Below, piece after piece: positions 16,767 to 24,731 of a stretch of DNA of 64,000 bases (its first letter is position 1; the number at the start of each line of letters is the position of its first letter). The notes beneath the pieces were generated by a model. It was not told the origin of the DNA and did not search any database. It was given only the letters and a program-made list of their open reading frames with translations. This stretch comes from CAZGCA01 sp964524145 (GTDB taxonomy: Bacteria; Hydrogenedentota; CAZGCA01): the NCBI GenBank assembly GCA_964524145.1, contig CAZGCA010000020.1, forward strand, positions 4,198 to 68,197, written 5' to 3'. A program made the translations under genes and the position numbers.

Positions 16767-16824
16767 CGTAGCTTGGGCATCCTGCCCAAGGCCTCTTGGG
16801 CGAGACGCCCAAGCCACGGAAACG
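16767..16824. repeat. 58-bp REPIN-like element, copy 2
   Basis: Identical over 58 bp to 16035-16092 and in the same orientation; the copies are 732 bp apart. Confidence 0.85.
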
Positions 16825-16888
16825 CAGCAAGATTTCCGGGATGGACGCGGTTGTATCCGGAACAGGGAAAGGCGGGGAAGCAGGAGCC

Positions 16889-16923
16889 AGTAGTCAGTTG
16901 CTAGTTGTTAGTTGTTAGTGACG
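16889..16923. repeat. Heptamer array, AGTTGTT units
   Basis: Five in-phase 7-bp units AGTAGTC, AGTTGCT, AGTTGTT, AGTTGTT, AGTGACG. Confidence 0.75.
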
Positions 16924-16965
16924 GGGGACGGAGACGGAATCGTTGATAGCAGGGAGGGAATTGGA

Positions 16966-18543
16966 ATGAAGAAGACGGTATCGCGTGTTGGGTGCGTTTT
17001 GCTGGTGCTGGCGTTGTGCGGGTCGTGCATTGTCATACAACGGCCGGGCACGGTCTCCTCGTACAACGTGGTGGCGTTCGGTGCGCGAGGCGACGGTGAG
17101 ACGAAGGATACGGCCGCCGTGCAGCGGGCTATCGACACGTGCGCCGACGTCGGCGGCGGCACGGTGTATTTCGGGCCGGGCACGTACCTGTGCGGGAGCC
17201 TGCACCTTCGCAGCGGGGTGACGTTGTGGCTCGACGCCGGCGCGACCGTCAAAGGGAGCACGGAACGCAGCGATTACGACGAGTACGAGAAGCTCGGGTT
17301 CAAGAACGACGCCGACCACGAGACGACGTACTTTCACTACGCGCTTATCTGGGGCGAAGACGTCGAGCGTATCGGTATCGTGGGAGAGGGTACCATCGAC
17401 AGCAACCGGAAGAAGCGCGGCGGTCCCAAATCGATCGCGCTGAAACGGTGCCGGTTCGTACAGATCAGGGGGATACACATTATCAACGCGCCGAACTACG
17501 CTATAAGCATGCTCGGCACGGATAGCGTGAACATCGACGGGGTCACGATACTCAACGCGCACTGCGACGGGATCGACCCGGACTCGTGCCGCAACGTGCG
17601 CATCTCGAACTGCCATATCGAGTCGTGGGACGACGCTATTGTGCCGAAAGCGAGCTTCTCGCTGGGCGAACGGCGGTCGTGCGAGAACATCACGGTCACG
17701 AACTGTTACCTGTCGACGGCCTGCAACTGTTTCAAGCTCGGTACGGAGTCGGGCGGCGATTTCAAACGTATCGCGGTCAGCAACTGCGTCATGTCGGGAC
17801 TGAAAGGGCGGCGGCCGGCGACGAGCGGGATCGCGCTCGAGACCGTGGACGGGTCGAACCTCGACGGCGTGGTCGTCTCGAACGTGACGATGAGGGACGT
17901 GCGCGCGCCGATATTCGTCCGGTTGGGCAACCGCGGCCGCGATATGGAGACGCCCGTTCCGGGCACGTTGAAGAACGTCATGATCAACAACGTCGTGGCG
18001 ACGGGTGCGTCGCTGGCGAGTTCCGTGACGGGCATCCCGGGACACGACGCGGAAGACGTCACGTTGTCGAACATCAGGATCAGCTACGCGGGCGGCAGCG
18101 CGTACCGGCCGGCCGGCGAACCGGTCCCGGAAGCGGTCGGCGGGTATCCAAGCGCGGACATGTTCGGCGCGTTGCCGGCCTACGGTCTGTACTGCCGCCA
18201 CGTGGACGGGCTCACGCTGTCCAACGTGCAGGTGTCGTTCCCCGAAGGGTCCTGGCAGCGGATACCCGGCCATGCCGTGGTCTGCGACGACGTGACCGGG
18301 CTCGATATTGAAGGGTTGCGCGCGAAACCGGTCGGCGACGGTGCCGCGTTGGTGCGGTTCGTCAACGTGCGCGACGCGATTGTGCGCGGATGCAAGGCCC
18401 CGGAACGCACGAACGTCTTTCTCGAAACGGCCGGACCCGACACCGGCAACGTCAGCCTCACCGGCAACGACCTGACCCGCGCCCGAACCGCGTTCGTCCT
18501 GGGAAACGACGTGGACCCCGAAGCCGTGACGGTTCAGAGATAG
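16966..18543 (+). CDS. Secreted GH28/polygalacturonase-like right-handed beta-helix protein
   Basis: A 525-residue protein. The start at 16966 follows AGGGAGGG; residues 1-22 form a signal ending at a cysteine (LCGSC), probably a lipoprotein. The N-terminus has YNVVAFGARGDGETKDTAA and GGTVYFGPGTYLCGSLHLRSGVTLWLD (each typical of the family). The GH28 core shows HCDGIDPDSCRNVRISNC and IESWDDAIVPKAS, placing the catalytic Asp residues (D in CDGID; DD in WDDAI). The usual GHG and RIK motifs are altered (GTESGG), so activity on a modified uronan or on a different sugar is possible. No nearby regulator. Confidence 0.85.
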   Translation: MKKTVSRVGCVLLVLALCGSCIVIQRPGTVSSYNVVAFGARGDGETKDTAAVQRAIDTCADVGGGTVYFGPGTYLCGSLHLRSGVTLWLDAGATVKGSTERSDYDEYEKLGFKNDADHETTYFHYALIWGEDVERIGIVGEGTIDSNRKKRGGPKSIALKRCRFVQIRGIHIINAPNYAISMLGTDSVNIDGVTILNAHCDGIDPDSCRNVRISNCHIESWDDAIVPKASFSLGERRSCENITVTNCYLSTACNCFKLGTESGGDFKRIAVSNCVMSGLKGRRPATSGIALETVDGSNLDGVVVSNVTMRDVRAPIFVRLGNRGRDMETPVPGTLKNVMINNVVATGASLASSVTGIPGHDAEDVTLSNIRISYAGGSAYRPAGEPVPEAVGGYPSADMFGALPAYGLYCRHVDGLTLSNVQVSFPEGSWQRIPGHAVVCDDVTGLDIEGLRAKPVGDGAALVRFVNVRDAIVRGCKAPERTNVFLETAGPDTGNVSLTGNDLTRARTAFVLGNDVDPEAVTVQR

Positions 18544-18563
18544 GGTATGTTCTGAGACGCCTC

Positions 18564-18652
18564 CCGTCTGCCGGCTACAGTCTACCGTCTGCTGCATCTA
18601 ACGACTAGCAACTAGTCACTGACTACTGCCTTGAGCCACTGACTACTGCTTT
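18564..18652. repeat. Two adjoining heptamer arrays (CCGTCTG and CTAACGA/CTGACTA units)
   Basis: Five units from CCGTCTG to CTGCATC run 18564-18598; then CTAACGA, CTAGCAA, CTAGTCA, CTGACTA, CTGCCTT, a 6-bp slip, CTGACTA and CTGCTTT reach 18652. The array abuts the -35 box at 18657. Confidence 0.8.
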
Positions 18653-18656
18653 GTGC

Positions 18657-18685
18657 TTGACACAACTCTCGGCCTTTGTTACAAT
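18657..18685 (+). promoter_or_regulatory. Consensus-like sigma70 promoter
   Basis: TTGACA (18657-18662), 17-bp spacer, TACAAT (18680-18685). The predicted start near 18692 gives a leader of about 280 nt before the TPR protein. Confidence 0.75.
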
Positions 18686-18970
18686 GAAATCGCCAAATAC
18701 ATAGGAGTTGAGAGACTAGCTGGGCGGCCAATCTCCCTTGGGAGGATGATCGTTCGCAGGTTCTTGGGCGAGGGGCTGCCATGATAGGCTGGCAAGAGCA
18801 ATGTGAAGGCCAGCAAGAGGCGGATAATGGTTTTGCTTCCAGTGTCACTGACCTGTTCCAGAGCTTCTATGCGTAGTCAAGAGATCGTGCTCCGTGTCCC
18901 GCAAGTGACCAAAGGAGCAAGACAGGCTTTTCCATAGCATGTCAGGAAGCTGAATTCTGGACGGTTTGAA
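18686..18970 (+). other. Long leader of the TPR/DUF3800 locus
   Basis: About 280 nt with no ORF longer than about 15 codons that has a ribosome binding site. A small hairpin CTCCC-TT-GGGAG sits near 18732-18744. It may be a regulatory leader or a separate small RNA; no known family recognised. Confidence 0.4.
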
Positions 18971-20545
18971 ATGTCATTTACCCCAGACTATATAGAAGCG
19001 GTCGCCAGCCTTTGGAAACTAGTCGCTGCCCTGGTGCTTCTTGTCATTGTCTATCTTTTCCGGAAGCCGCTCGAAGCCTTACTGGACAGGCTCACTCGGT
19101 TCCGAGTTCGCAGAGGCGATGCCGAGATCGTAGCCGAGGGACCAGTGAAAGGCGACGAATCAGAGTCGGACGCTGAACCCGTTGCCGAGCAAGTGGCCGA
19201 GAAGGGGCCGGAGCGAAAGAGTGAGGAAACAGCCGCCCCCCAAGTAGACGACCCGAAAGAGTGGTTCCGGAACATGCTTGATGCGTTTAAGAAAAGGCGA
19301 TTTGAAGAAGCCGATAGGGCCTTTGAGACGCTGAAGAGACTCCGGACAGACCATAACGAGCGTATTAAGGACCAGGCAACATACTTTGTGTGCAGGTTTC
19401 GGTACGCGCGGGATGAGTCTGCCTTCGACAGACTGAATTCGCTATCTGAAAACAAAGAGACACGCCCTTACGTGCTCTCTTCGGTTGCTTTCTGCCACGA
19501 ACAATCGAAGGACTTCAAAAGGGCCGCAGAAGCGTATGGAAGGGCCATAGAAGCAGTCTCCTCGGACGAAGACCGAGCACGATACACAGTATCATTGGCG
19601 CAATGCAAAATGGAGTTGAGTCAAACCGCCGAGGGACTGCAAGTGTTACTACGCGCGCTCGCCGAAGTTTCTTCCCCAGAGGCCAAAGCAACCCTATATG
19701 GTGGAATTGCGTCACTGGAAAAGGCACTAGGCAACCTGGAGATGCGTGCAGTCGCCCTGGAAAAGGTCGTCGAGTACAAGCCCGGGGATACGAGCGCCCG
19801 CTTCGATGCCGCATTCGCTCTGAGCGAAGTAAGGCTATCTCATTTGTCGGCCATGAACTACGACACGCTCTTGCGATTTCATCCCGAGAATGCGAGCGCG
19901 CTGAACAACCTCGGTGTTGAATGCGAGACCTTGGGCATGCCCGTTCGGTCAATCTCTTTTTACAGGGAGGCTGTGAAACACAACCTAACGCTGGCAATGG
20001 CGAATCTTGCTAACCGTTACCTAAAGGAAGGATTGGTGGAGGATGCTGAGTCACTTCTCGAAAAAGCAAAGCAGGAAAAGGAACTCCACCCAAACGTCGG
20101 CCGGGCAATTGCTGCCGCGTCCGACAAGAGAACAGAGGAGGAAAGCCGGTGGGAGACTGTGCTCAATATCGGGGTGAAGCAACAGCAGTTCCTCCACTCC
20201 TTCGCAGACGCGTATTTCTTGGGGGGGCAAGCAACAACTCCATTCGCAGGTGATTGGAGCCTTTCTAGCGGGGAATCCCTGATCATCACACAGGACGGCG
20301 AAAAGATCTCCGCCGAGTGGGAACAGGACCAGCTCAAGCGAAGGCTAAAAGGAACCGCCCGCAATCGAGGTGCGAAAGTCAGGATACGGAAATGGGAATC
20401 CTATTCGACCGGCCTAGGCGGTCGCTTTGTGAACCCGACTACTGGGTACGCCTATGTTGATCCCAATCTCTCAGAGTTGCGTATCATGACGGTCCTAGAA
20501 AAGGAATTGGTGGTGTGGTGGCTCTCGAAGAAGCCAAAACGCTGA
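18971..20545 (+). CDS. Membrane-anchored TPR protein, accessory
   Basis: A 524-residue protein. One transmembrane helix at residues 15-34 (KLVAALVLLVIVYLF) is followed by an acidic linker (residues 55-92), then tetratricopeptide repeats over about residues 95-385 (MLDAFKKRRFEEADRAFETL; EQSKDFKRAAEAYGRAIEA; NNLGVECETLGMPVRSISFYREAV). The C-terminal ~90 residues form a beta-rich domain (WSLSSGESLIITQDGEKISAEW). Lower G+C than flanking glycosidases. The start has only a weak ribosome site. It is followed by a DUF3800 protein on the same strand, 148 nt away. It could be a scaffold of an accessory system; family of the C-terminal domain not recognised. Confidence 0.68.
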   Translation: MSFTPDYIEAVASLWKLVAALVLLVIVYLFRKPLEALLDRLTRFRVRRGDAEIVAEGPVKGDESESDAEPVAEQVAEKGPERKSEETAAPQVDDPKEWFRNMLDAFKKRRFEEADRAFETLKRLRTDHNERIKDQATYFVCRFRYARDESAFDRLNSLSENKETRPYVLSSVAFCHEQSKDFKRAAEAYGRAIEAVSSDEDRARYTVSLAQCKMELSQTAEGLQVLLRALAEVSSPEAKATLYGGIASLEKALGNLEMRAVALEKVVEYKPGDTSARFDAAFALSEVRLSHLSAMNYDTLLRFHPENASALNNLGVECETLGMPVRSISFYREAVKHNLTLAMANLANRYLKEGLVEDAESLLEKAKQEKELHPNVGRAIAAASDKRTEEESRWETVLNIGVKQQQFLHSFADAYFLGGQATTPFAGDWSLSSGESLIITQDGEKISAEWEQDQLKRRLKGTARNRGAKVRIRKWESYSTGLGGRFVNPTTGYAYVDPNLSELRIMTVLEKELVVWWLSKKPKR

Positions 20546-20693
20546 GAGTATCAACAACGGTTGAAACTGGGGTGCCCTTTCGGCGGGGGTAGCTAGACGA
20601 AAGGTCCCGAAACTGACATCCGGGATGGTCCTCCGTTGGGCTGCTCCGCGTGTGGACCGATAGGGTCCGCAGGTTATAAGAGGTTTTACGGGA

Positions 20694-21920
20694 GTGACTC
20701 GCCCGCCAAAAGAAGCTTACATCGACGAATTCGGAGATTCTTCTTTGGAGACATTGAAAGATGGTGTCTCGACACATTTCATTGTGACGGCCGTGATTGC
20801 CGATCCGACTGACAGACGCGGAATAGAATCGCAGCTCCGGGAGACGAGAGATAAGTACTTCCCGCGTGGCGAAATCAGGTCGGCTACGGTAGGCCAGAGT
20901 GACCGAAGGAGGCTGCAAATTCTAGTCGAGCTGGTTCGACCCAGATATTTCATTTGCTCGCTTGTAGTCGACAAGAGGGAAATAGAGTCGGAGGGCCTTC
21001 GATACAAGCCCACTTTTCAAAAGTTCATGCACAGCTTGCTCTATCGCCAGCTTTTCCCGACGTTTCCTTCATTAAGGGTGTACGCGGACGAGCACGGAAG
21101 CAGAGAGTTTATGGACGGTTTTGCGCAGTATGTAAGCGAGACTTATCCCTCCACCGCAGATGATCAATACGAGTTAGACTTCCAAACGTATTTGCCTAAG
21201 CTGAAACACCCTGCGAAGAGATTTATGTTCGGCTTTGTCGACAGCAAATCGAGCTTGTTAGTTCAACTTGCGGATTTTATTGCCGGAACCCTTGGGAGAT
21301 GCTTCGATGAGAAGAAGCGCTCGCCGAGAGCGAGAGACTTCATGAATGTTCTGGGGAACAAGATTTCGTACATCAAGCAGTGGCCAAAGGATATGCCCTC
21401 TTATACCACAGAAGTGTTGGCGGAGCAGGCAGATGAATACGCACCAATTATAGCAGAGCTTTCCTGTAGCCTAGCGAAACAGTTCATAAAGGACAACGAA
21501 CGTTCTAACCACCCAATTGTGCAAGATCAGGTGGCGTGCGTGGAGCTCCTCTTGTTCCAGTTTAGATACATTGACGCAGGAAAGTACATTCCAGGTGTTG
21601 AGCTGATTAAGCAGCTTAGCTTGGGGGCAGCCCAAGAGAGAGATGAGCGTCACCTCCATTCAAACGTAATAGCCAAACTGCGCGACCAACGAATTCCCAT
21701 ATGCTCAACCCGACGGGGGTACAAACTTGCGGCAACTATGCATGACCTACACGACCTTGTGGACCATAAGAACGGCATCATTCAGCCCATGCTTATGCGT
21801 TTGAGATATCTGAGAGAACAGTATCTTCTTAAGACAGGAAACAAACTAGACATTCTTGATCAACGCAAGTACGAGCACCTGAGGGATGCAATAAGCACTC
21901 TTGCTGGTCACGACGCTTAG
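20694..21920 (+). CDS. DUF3800 protein with C-terminal winged-helix extension
   Basis: A 408-residue protein. The N-terminal ~230 residues match DUF3800 (an RNase H-like fold): YIDEFGDSS at the N-terminus, then DEHGSREFMDGF and VQLADFIAGTLGR, whose Asp/Glu residues line the putative metal site. The last ~150 residues are additional and contain YIPGVELIKQL...LHSNVIAKLRDQRIPICSTRRGYKLA, a winged-helix pattern. DUF3800 proteins are frequent in defence islands and prophage-like regions and are suspected nucleases. The GTG start has AAGAGG 9 nt before it. The gene is AT-richer than neighbours. Confidence 0.78.
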   Translation: MTRPPKEAYIDEFGDSSLETLKDGVSTHFIVTAVIADPTDRRGIESQLRETRDKYFPRGEIRSATVGQSDRRRLQILVELVRPRYFICSLVVDKREIESEGLRYKPTFQKFMHSLLYRQLFPTFPSLRVYADEHGSREFMDGFAQYVSETYPSTADDQYELDFQTYLPKLKHPAKRFMFGFVDSKSSLLVQLADFIAGTLGRCFDEKKRSPRARDFMNVLGNKISYIKQWPKDMPSYTTEVLAEQADEYAPIIAELSCSLAKQFIKDNERSNHPIVQDQVACVELLLFQFRYIDAGKYIPGVELIKQLSLGAAQERDERHLHSNVIAKLRDQRIPICSTRRGYKLAATMHDLHDLVDHKNGIIQPMLMRLRYLREQYLLKTGNKLDILDQRKYEHLRDAISTLAGHDA

Positions 21921-22011
21921 AACACCGCAACGGGCTCCATGGTGTTCTTGGGCTTGCCGGCACCATTTGTTGCGTCAGGTCTCATTTCAACAAAGTAAAG
22001 AGCGCTGTCAT

Positions 22012-22659
22012 ATGTCCCCGAAGAAGAGTAGGAGCTCCTCCAGAGCACCGAAACCCTTGCCCTGTCCGTTCTGCGGGTGTCCGAAGATCTACACACATCG
22101 ACAGAACACCTCAAACAAGTTGCCCGTCAAGAAGCGTGACCGGGTAACTGGACGGGTCAAGAAGGTGTACGAATACCGTGTTCTGGGATACCGCGTCGGC
22201 TGCTCATTCTGCAACACGCGGATTGAGCGACCGGCTGTGGGCAAGGCGAATCCCCAGAAACTGCGCAAACAGACTATCGAGGTATGGAACACGCGCCCCG
22301 AGGTGGGGCTTATCCCAAATGCGGAGGGCCTCTACGCTTGCCCTTTGTGCGGCAGCTCAGACATTCAGATTCGCGCCATAGCGGAAACGACCCCATGGGT
22401 TAGAACACCGTTCATTGCTGATACCGTCACGTGTGCGGCCTGCGGCTTAATGACCCTACCGCGTGCCCCTGGCGGTGAGGAGTTGATGCAAGAAGACTTC
22501 CTACAAGCCTGGAACGCTCGCCAGACTAAGGCAGACTGGGAACTGCTCTGGGAAGCTTCGGAGCCCGCGCGTAAGGCTGACTATGAACAGTGGCGCGTGG
22601 CGGCACTGTCTGAGTTCCGACGACTCTTCCAGCAAGACACGGACTCCGAATTCACCTGA
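22012..22659 (+). CDS. Protein with two tandem Lar-like (restriction alleviation) zinc ribbons
   Basis: A 215-residue protein. Two copies of the Lar-type pattern are present: PCPFCGCPKI...GYRVGCSFC...EVWNTRP (residues about 15-100) and ACPLCGSSDI...TCAACG...QAWNARQ (about 107-185). Each has two CxxC pairs and the closing W-N-x-R. Lar-family proteins in phages and plasmids antagonise type I restriction; most have one domain, so a duplicated form is unusual. The last 30 residues are helical. The ATG at 22012 is used because upstream codons lack conservation, although the ribosome site is weak. The locus lies 92 nt after the DUF3800 gene. Confidence 0.7.
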   Translation: MSPKKSRSSSRAPKPLPCPFCGCPKIYTHRQNTSNKLPVKKRDRVTGRVKKVYEYRVLGYRVGCSFCNTRIERPAVGKANPQKLRKQTIEVWNTRPEVGLIPNAEGLYACPLCGSSDIQIRAIAETTPWVRTPFIADTVTCAACGLMTLPRAPGGEELMQEDFLQAWNARQTKADWELLWEASEPARKADYEQWRVAALSEFRRLFQQDTDSEFT

Positions 22660-22669
22660 TTGCCTGGTT

Positions 22670-22718
22670 GTTTCTCATTCCCGTTTTGCCTTCGGTACTT
22701 TTGCTTTTTGTTTTTGAC
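22670..22718. repeat. T-rich degenerate 7-bp array overlapping a -35 box
   Basis: GTTTCTC, ATTCCCG, TTTTGCC, TTCGGTA, CTTTTGC, TTTTTGT, TTTTGAC can be set in 7-bp phase. Low complexity makes this weaker than the other arrays. Confidence 0.4.
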
Positions 22719-22742
22719 TCGGGGCAGGGGGACGGTTACAAT
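22714..22742 (+). promoter_or_regulatory. Sigma70-type promoter for the 22839 gene
   Basis: TTGACT (22714-22719), 17 bp, TACAAT (22737-22742). Confidence 0.65.
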
Positions 22743-22838
22743 GGGTTCGGAAACGGACTGCCGGGTCGGGCGGGTTGAGGGGTTGACCGTTTAGCAGGGA
22801 ACGGATAGGAAAGCGCGCAGAAGAAAGGAGGCAATCTA

Positions 22839-24251
22839 ATGGACCATGCACTTATTCTAGCTGGTATTGTGTTGTTGCTCCAGCCCATCGCTGCTCTTGC
22901 CGATAGTGCCGAGTACCGCGTGAGCGCGGCGAAGGGTCCTTACTTCTTGTGCGACGACCGCGTCACGGAGGACCGCTGGCTCATGGAGCGCTTCGTGGCG
23001 CCGCTGCAGAAACACAGCGGCAATCCGTTGGTCGTGAAAGAGTACGATTGGGAGGGCACCGGACCGCTTATGGGCGGTTCGGTGTTGTATGATCCGGAGG
23101 ATGGGTTGTTCAAGATGTGGTACTGCGTCTGGAGCCGCCACAGGTATTACAACAAGCTGCCCTTCTCCTACAATGTCTGTTACGCAGAGTCGAAAGACGG
23201 CATTCAGTGGGAGAAGCCGGCGCTCGGCGTGTTCGAGCGCGAGCCGGATCCGCGCAACAACTGTATTTGGTTGGGTACGGACAAGACCCAGAACATCGAC
23301 GTCTGCCTCAATCCGTGTCCCGACAAGTATCCCGGTAAGTTCCTGGCCATCCACAACCAGAAGGGCGGGGTTTTTGTCTCCTATTCCGAAGACGGCAAGA
23401 CGTTTACGTTCCTTCAAGACGCGGCGGCTATCCGGTATCACAGCGATACGCACAACAACTTTGTGTATGACGAGGTTCGGGATCGGTGGCTGTTGTTCTG
23501 TCGTCCGCGCGCTTACGCCGGGGACCACAAACGGCGTGTGTCCATGCAGAAGAGCAAAGATCTGCGGCAGTGGACCCATGAACGCACCATTCTTGTCCCG
23601 ACCGAGACCGAAAAGCCGGAGTTCTACGGTATGGGCGTGTTTCGGCGCGGCGACCTCTTCTGGGGTGTGCTCAAGGTGTACGACCGCGCAACGGGATTCA
23701 TGCACGCCGAATTGGCGTGGAGCGGCGACGGAGAACACTGGAACCAGGTGGCTACGCATCCGGCGTTTCTCGGACGTGGCCCCGAGGGGGCGTGGGACCA
23801 CGGCATGGTCCTGGTCGCGGAAAGTCCGGTGATCGTCGGCGACGAGGTGCGGTTCTATTACGGGGGCACCGACCACGATCACAACAGCAAGACAAGAACG
23901 GCAGCGGTGGGCCTGGCCACAGGCGAACTGGACCGCCTCGTGGGGCTGCGCCCTTCGGGTGACGCGCCGGGATATGTACTGACGCGGCCGCTACTGCACG
24001 ACGAAGCAGAACTCTTCGTCAACGTCGTCGTTCCCGGAGACGGCGGGTCGGTTCGGGGGGAACTCCGCGATGATGACAATCACGTGCTGGAGGGATTTTC
24101 GCTCGATGACAGCGACCCGGTGAATACCTCGGGCTACGCACAGCCGATGACGTGGCAGGGGCGGTCTATTGGAGCAGCCCCCTCCACAGAAGTCCGCATC
24201 CGGTTTGAGGTCACGAACGCGCAGATCTTCGCGTTTGATTACGGAAGATAG
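22839..24251 (+). CDS. Secreted GH32/GH43-like beta-propeller protein with C-terminal beta-sandwich
   Basis: A 470-residue protein with a signal peptide (residues 1-21, ending ALA). Propeller blades are visible: GGSVLYDPEDGLFKMWYCVW, NVCYAESKDGIQWEKP, FVYDEVRDRWLLFCRP, and MGVFRRGDLFWGVLKVYD. A GH32-type beta-sandwich follows from about residue 370 (NVVVPGDGGSVRGELRDDD). These proteins are widespread in planctomycetes and related groups; catalysis has not been shown for this subtype. AGGAGG lies 7 nt before the ATG. Substrate unknown. Confidence 0.78.
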   Translation: MDHALILAGIVLLLQPIAALADSAEYRVSAAKGPYFLCDDRVTEDRWLMERFVAPLQKHSGNPLVVKEYDWEGTGPLMGGSVLYDPEDGLFKMWYCVWSRHRYYNKLPFSYNVCYAESKDGIQWEKPALGVFEREPDPRNNCIWLGTDKTQNIDVCLNPCPDKYPGKFLAIHNQKGGVFVSYSEDGKTFTFLQDAAAIRYHSDTHNNFVYDEVRDRWLLFCRPRAYAGDHKRRVSMQKSKDLRQWTHERTILVPTETEKPEFYGMGVFRRGDLFWGVLKVYDRATGFMHAELAWSGDGEHWNQVATHPAFLGRGPEGAWDHGMVLVAESPVIVGDEVRFYYGGTDHDHNSKTRTAAVGLATGELDRLVGLRPSGDAPGYVLTRPLLHDEAELFVNVVVPGDGGSVRGELRDDDNHVLEGFSLDDSDPVNTSGYAQPMTWQGRSIGAAPSTEVRIRFEVTNAQIFAFDYGR

Positions 24252-24388
24252 CCGCTAACCGGCGGCGTTCAACTGCCCAATTGCCGCTGCACCTAAGCAG
24301 GATGTTTTCGATGCATTGCCAACCCCGTTCTACCCTTTCGTCAGCGGCAAATCCGGTGTTGCAGTAGAGCTGTGGTGAGAAATGCGTG

Positions 24389-24709
24389 CTACGTGAGTCC
24401 GGGGATGTTGATACCGAGGTTGCCGGTGATCTTGCCCATCTCTTCGGCGACCATCTCCTGGACGCGCCGTAACGCTTCGTTGGCGGCGGCGACAACAAGG
24501 TCCTGGAGCATCTCGACCTCTTCGGGCGTGGCGACTTCGGGATCGATCGTCACGGAGACTATCTCCTGTTTGCCGTTGGCGACGACGGTAACCATGCCGC
24601 CGCCTACGGTTGCCTCGACGGTCTTCGCCGCGAGCTCTTCCTGGACCTTGGCCATCTGAGACTGCATCTTCTGCGCTTGCTTCAACAGGTTTTTCATTCC
24701 TTTTGCCAT
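24389..24709 (-). CDS. ebfC: YbaB/EbfC nucleoid-associated protein
   Basis: A 106-residue protein (MKNLLKQAQKMQSQMAKVQEEL; GGGMVTVVANGKQEIVSVTIDPE; MLQDLVVAAANEALRRVQEM), an unmistakable YbaB/EbfC dimer that binds DNA and shapes the nucleoid. It lies 22 nt downstream of dnaX on the same strand, the conserved gene order. GAGGGAACGG precedes the ATG. Confidence 0.95.
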   Translation of the reverse strand: MAKGMKNLLKQAQKMQSQMAKVQEELAAKTVEATVGGGMVTVVANGKQEIVSVTIDPEVATPEEVEMLQDLVVAAANEALRRVQEMVAEEMGKITGNLGINIPGLT

Positions 24710-24731
24710 GGTACCGTTCCCTCCGCAACAG

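Larger units (their letters stand above)
16635..16965. other. Gene-free spacer downstream of the HEPN relic
   Basis: It holds no supported gene. It contains the second 58-bp REPIN copy (16767-16824), an array of TTGTTAG-type heptamers (16889-16923) and, just before 16966, the ribosome binding site of the GH28-like gene. I see nothing else. Confidence 0.6.

Noticed and set aside
7946..22718. The 7-bp arrays as CRISPR arrays
   Set aside because: Units are contiguous 7-mers without spacers and no cas genes are present.
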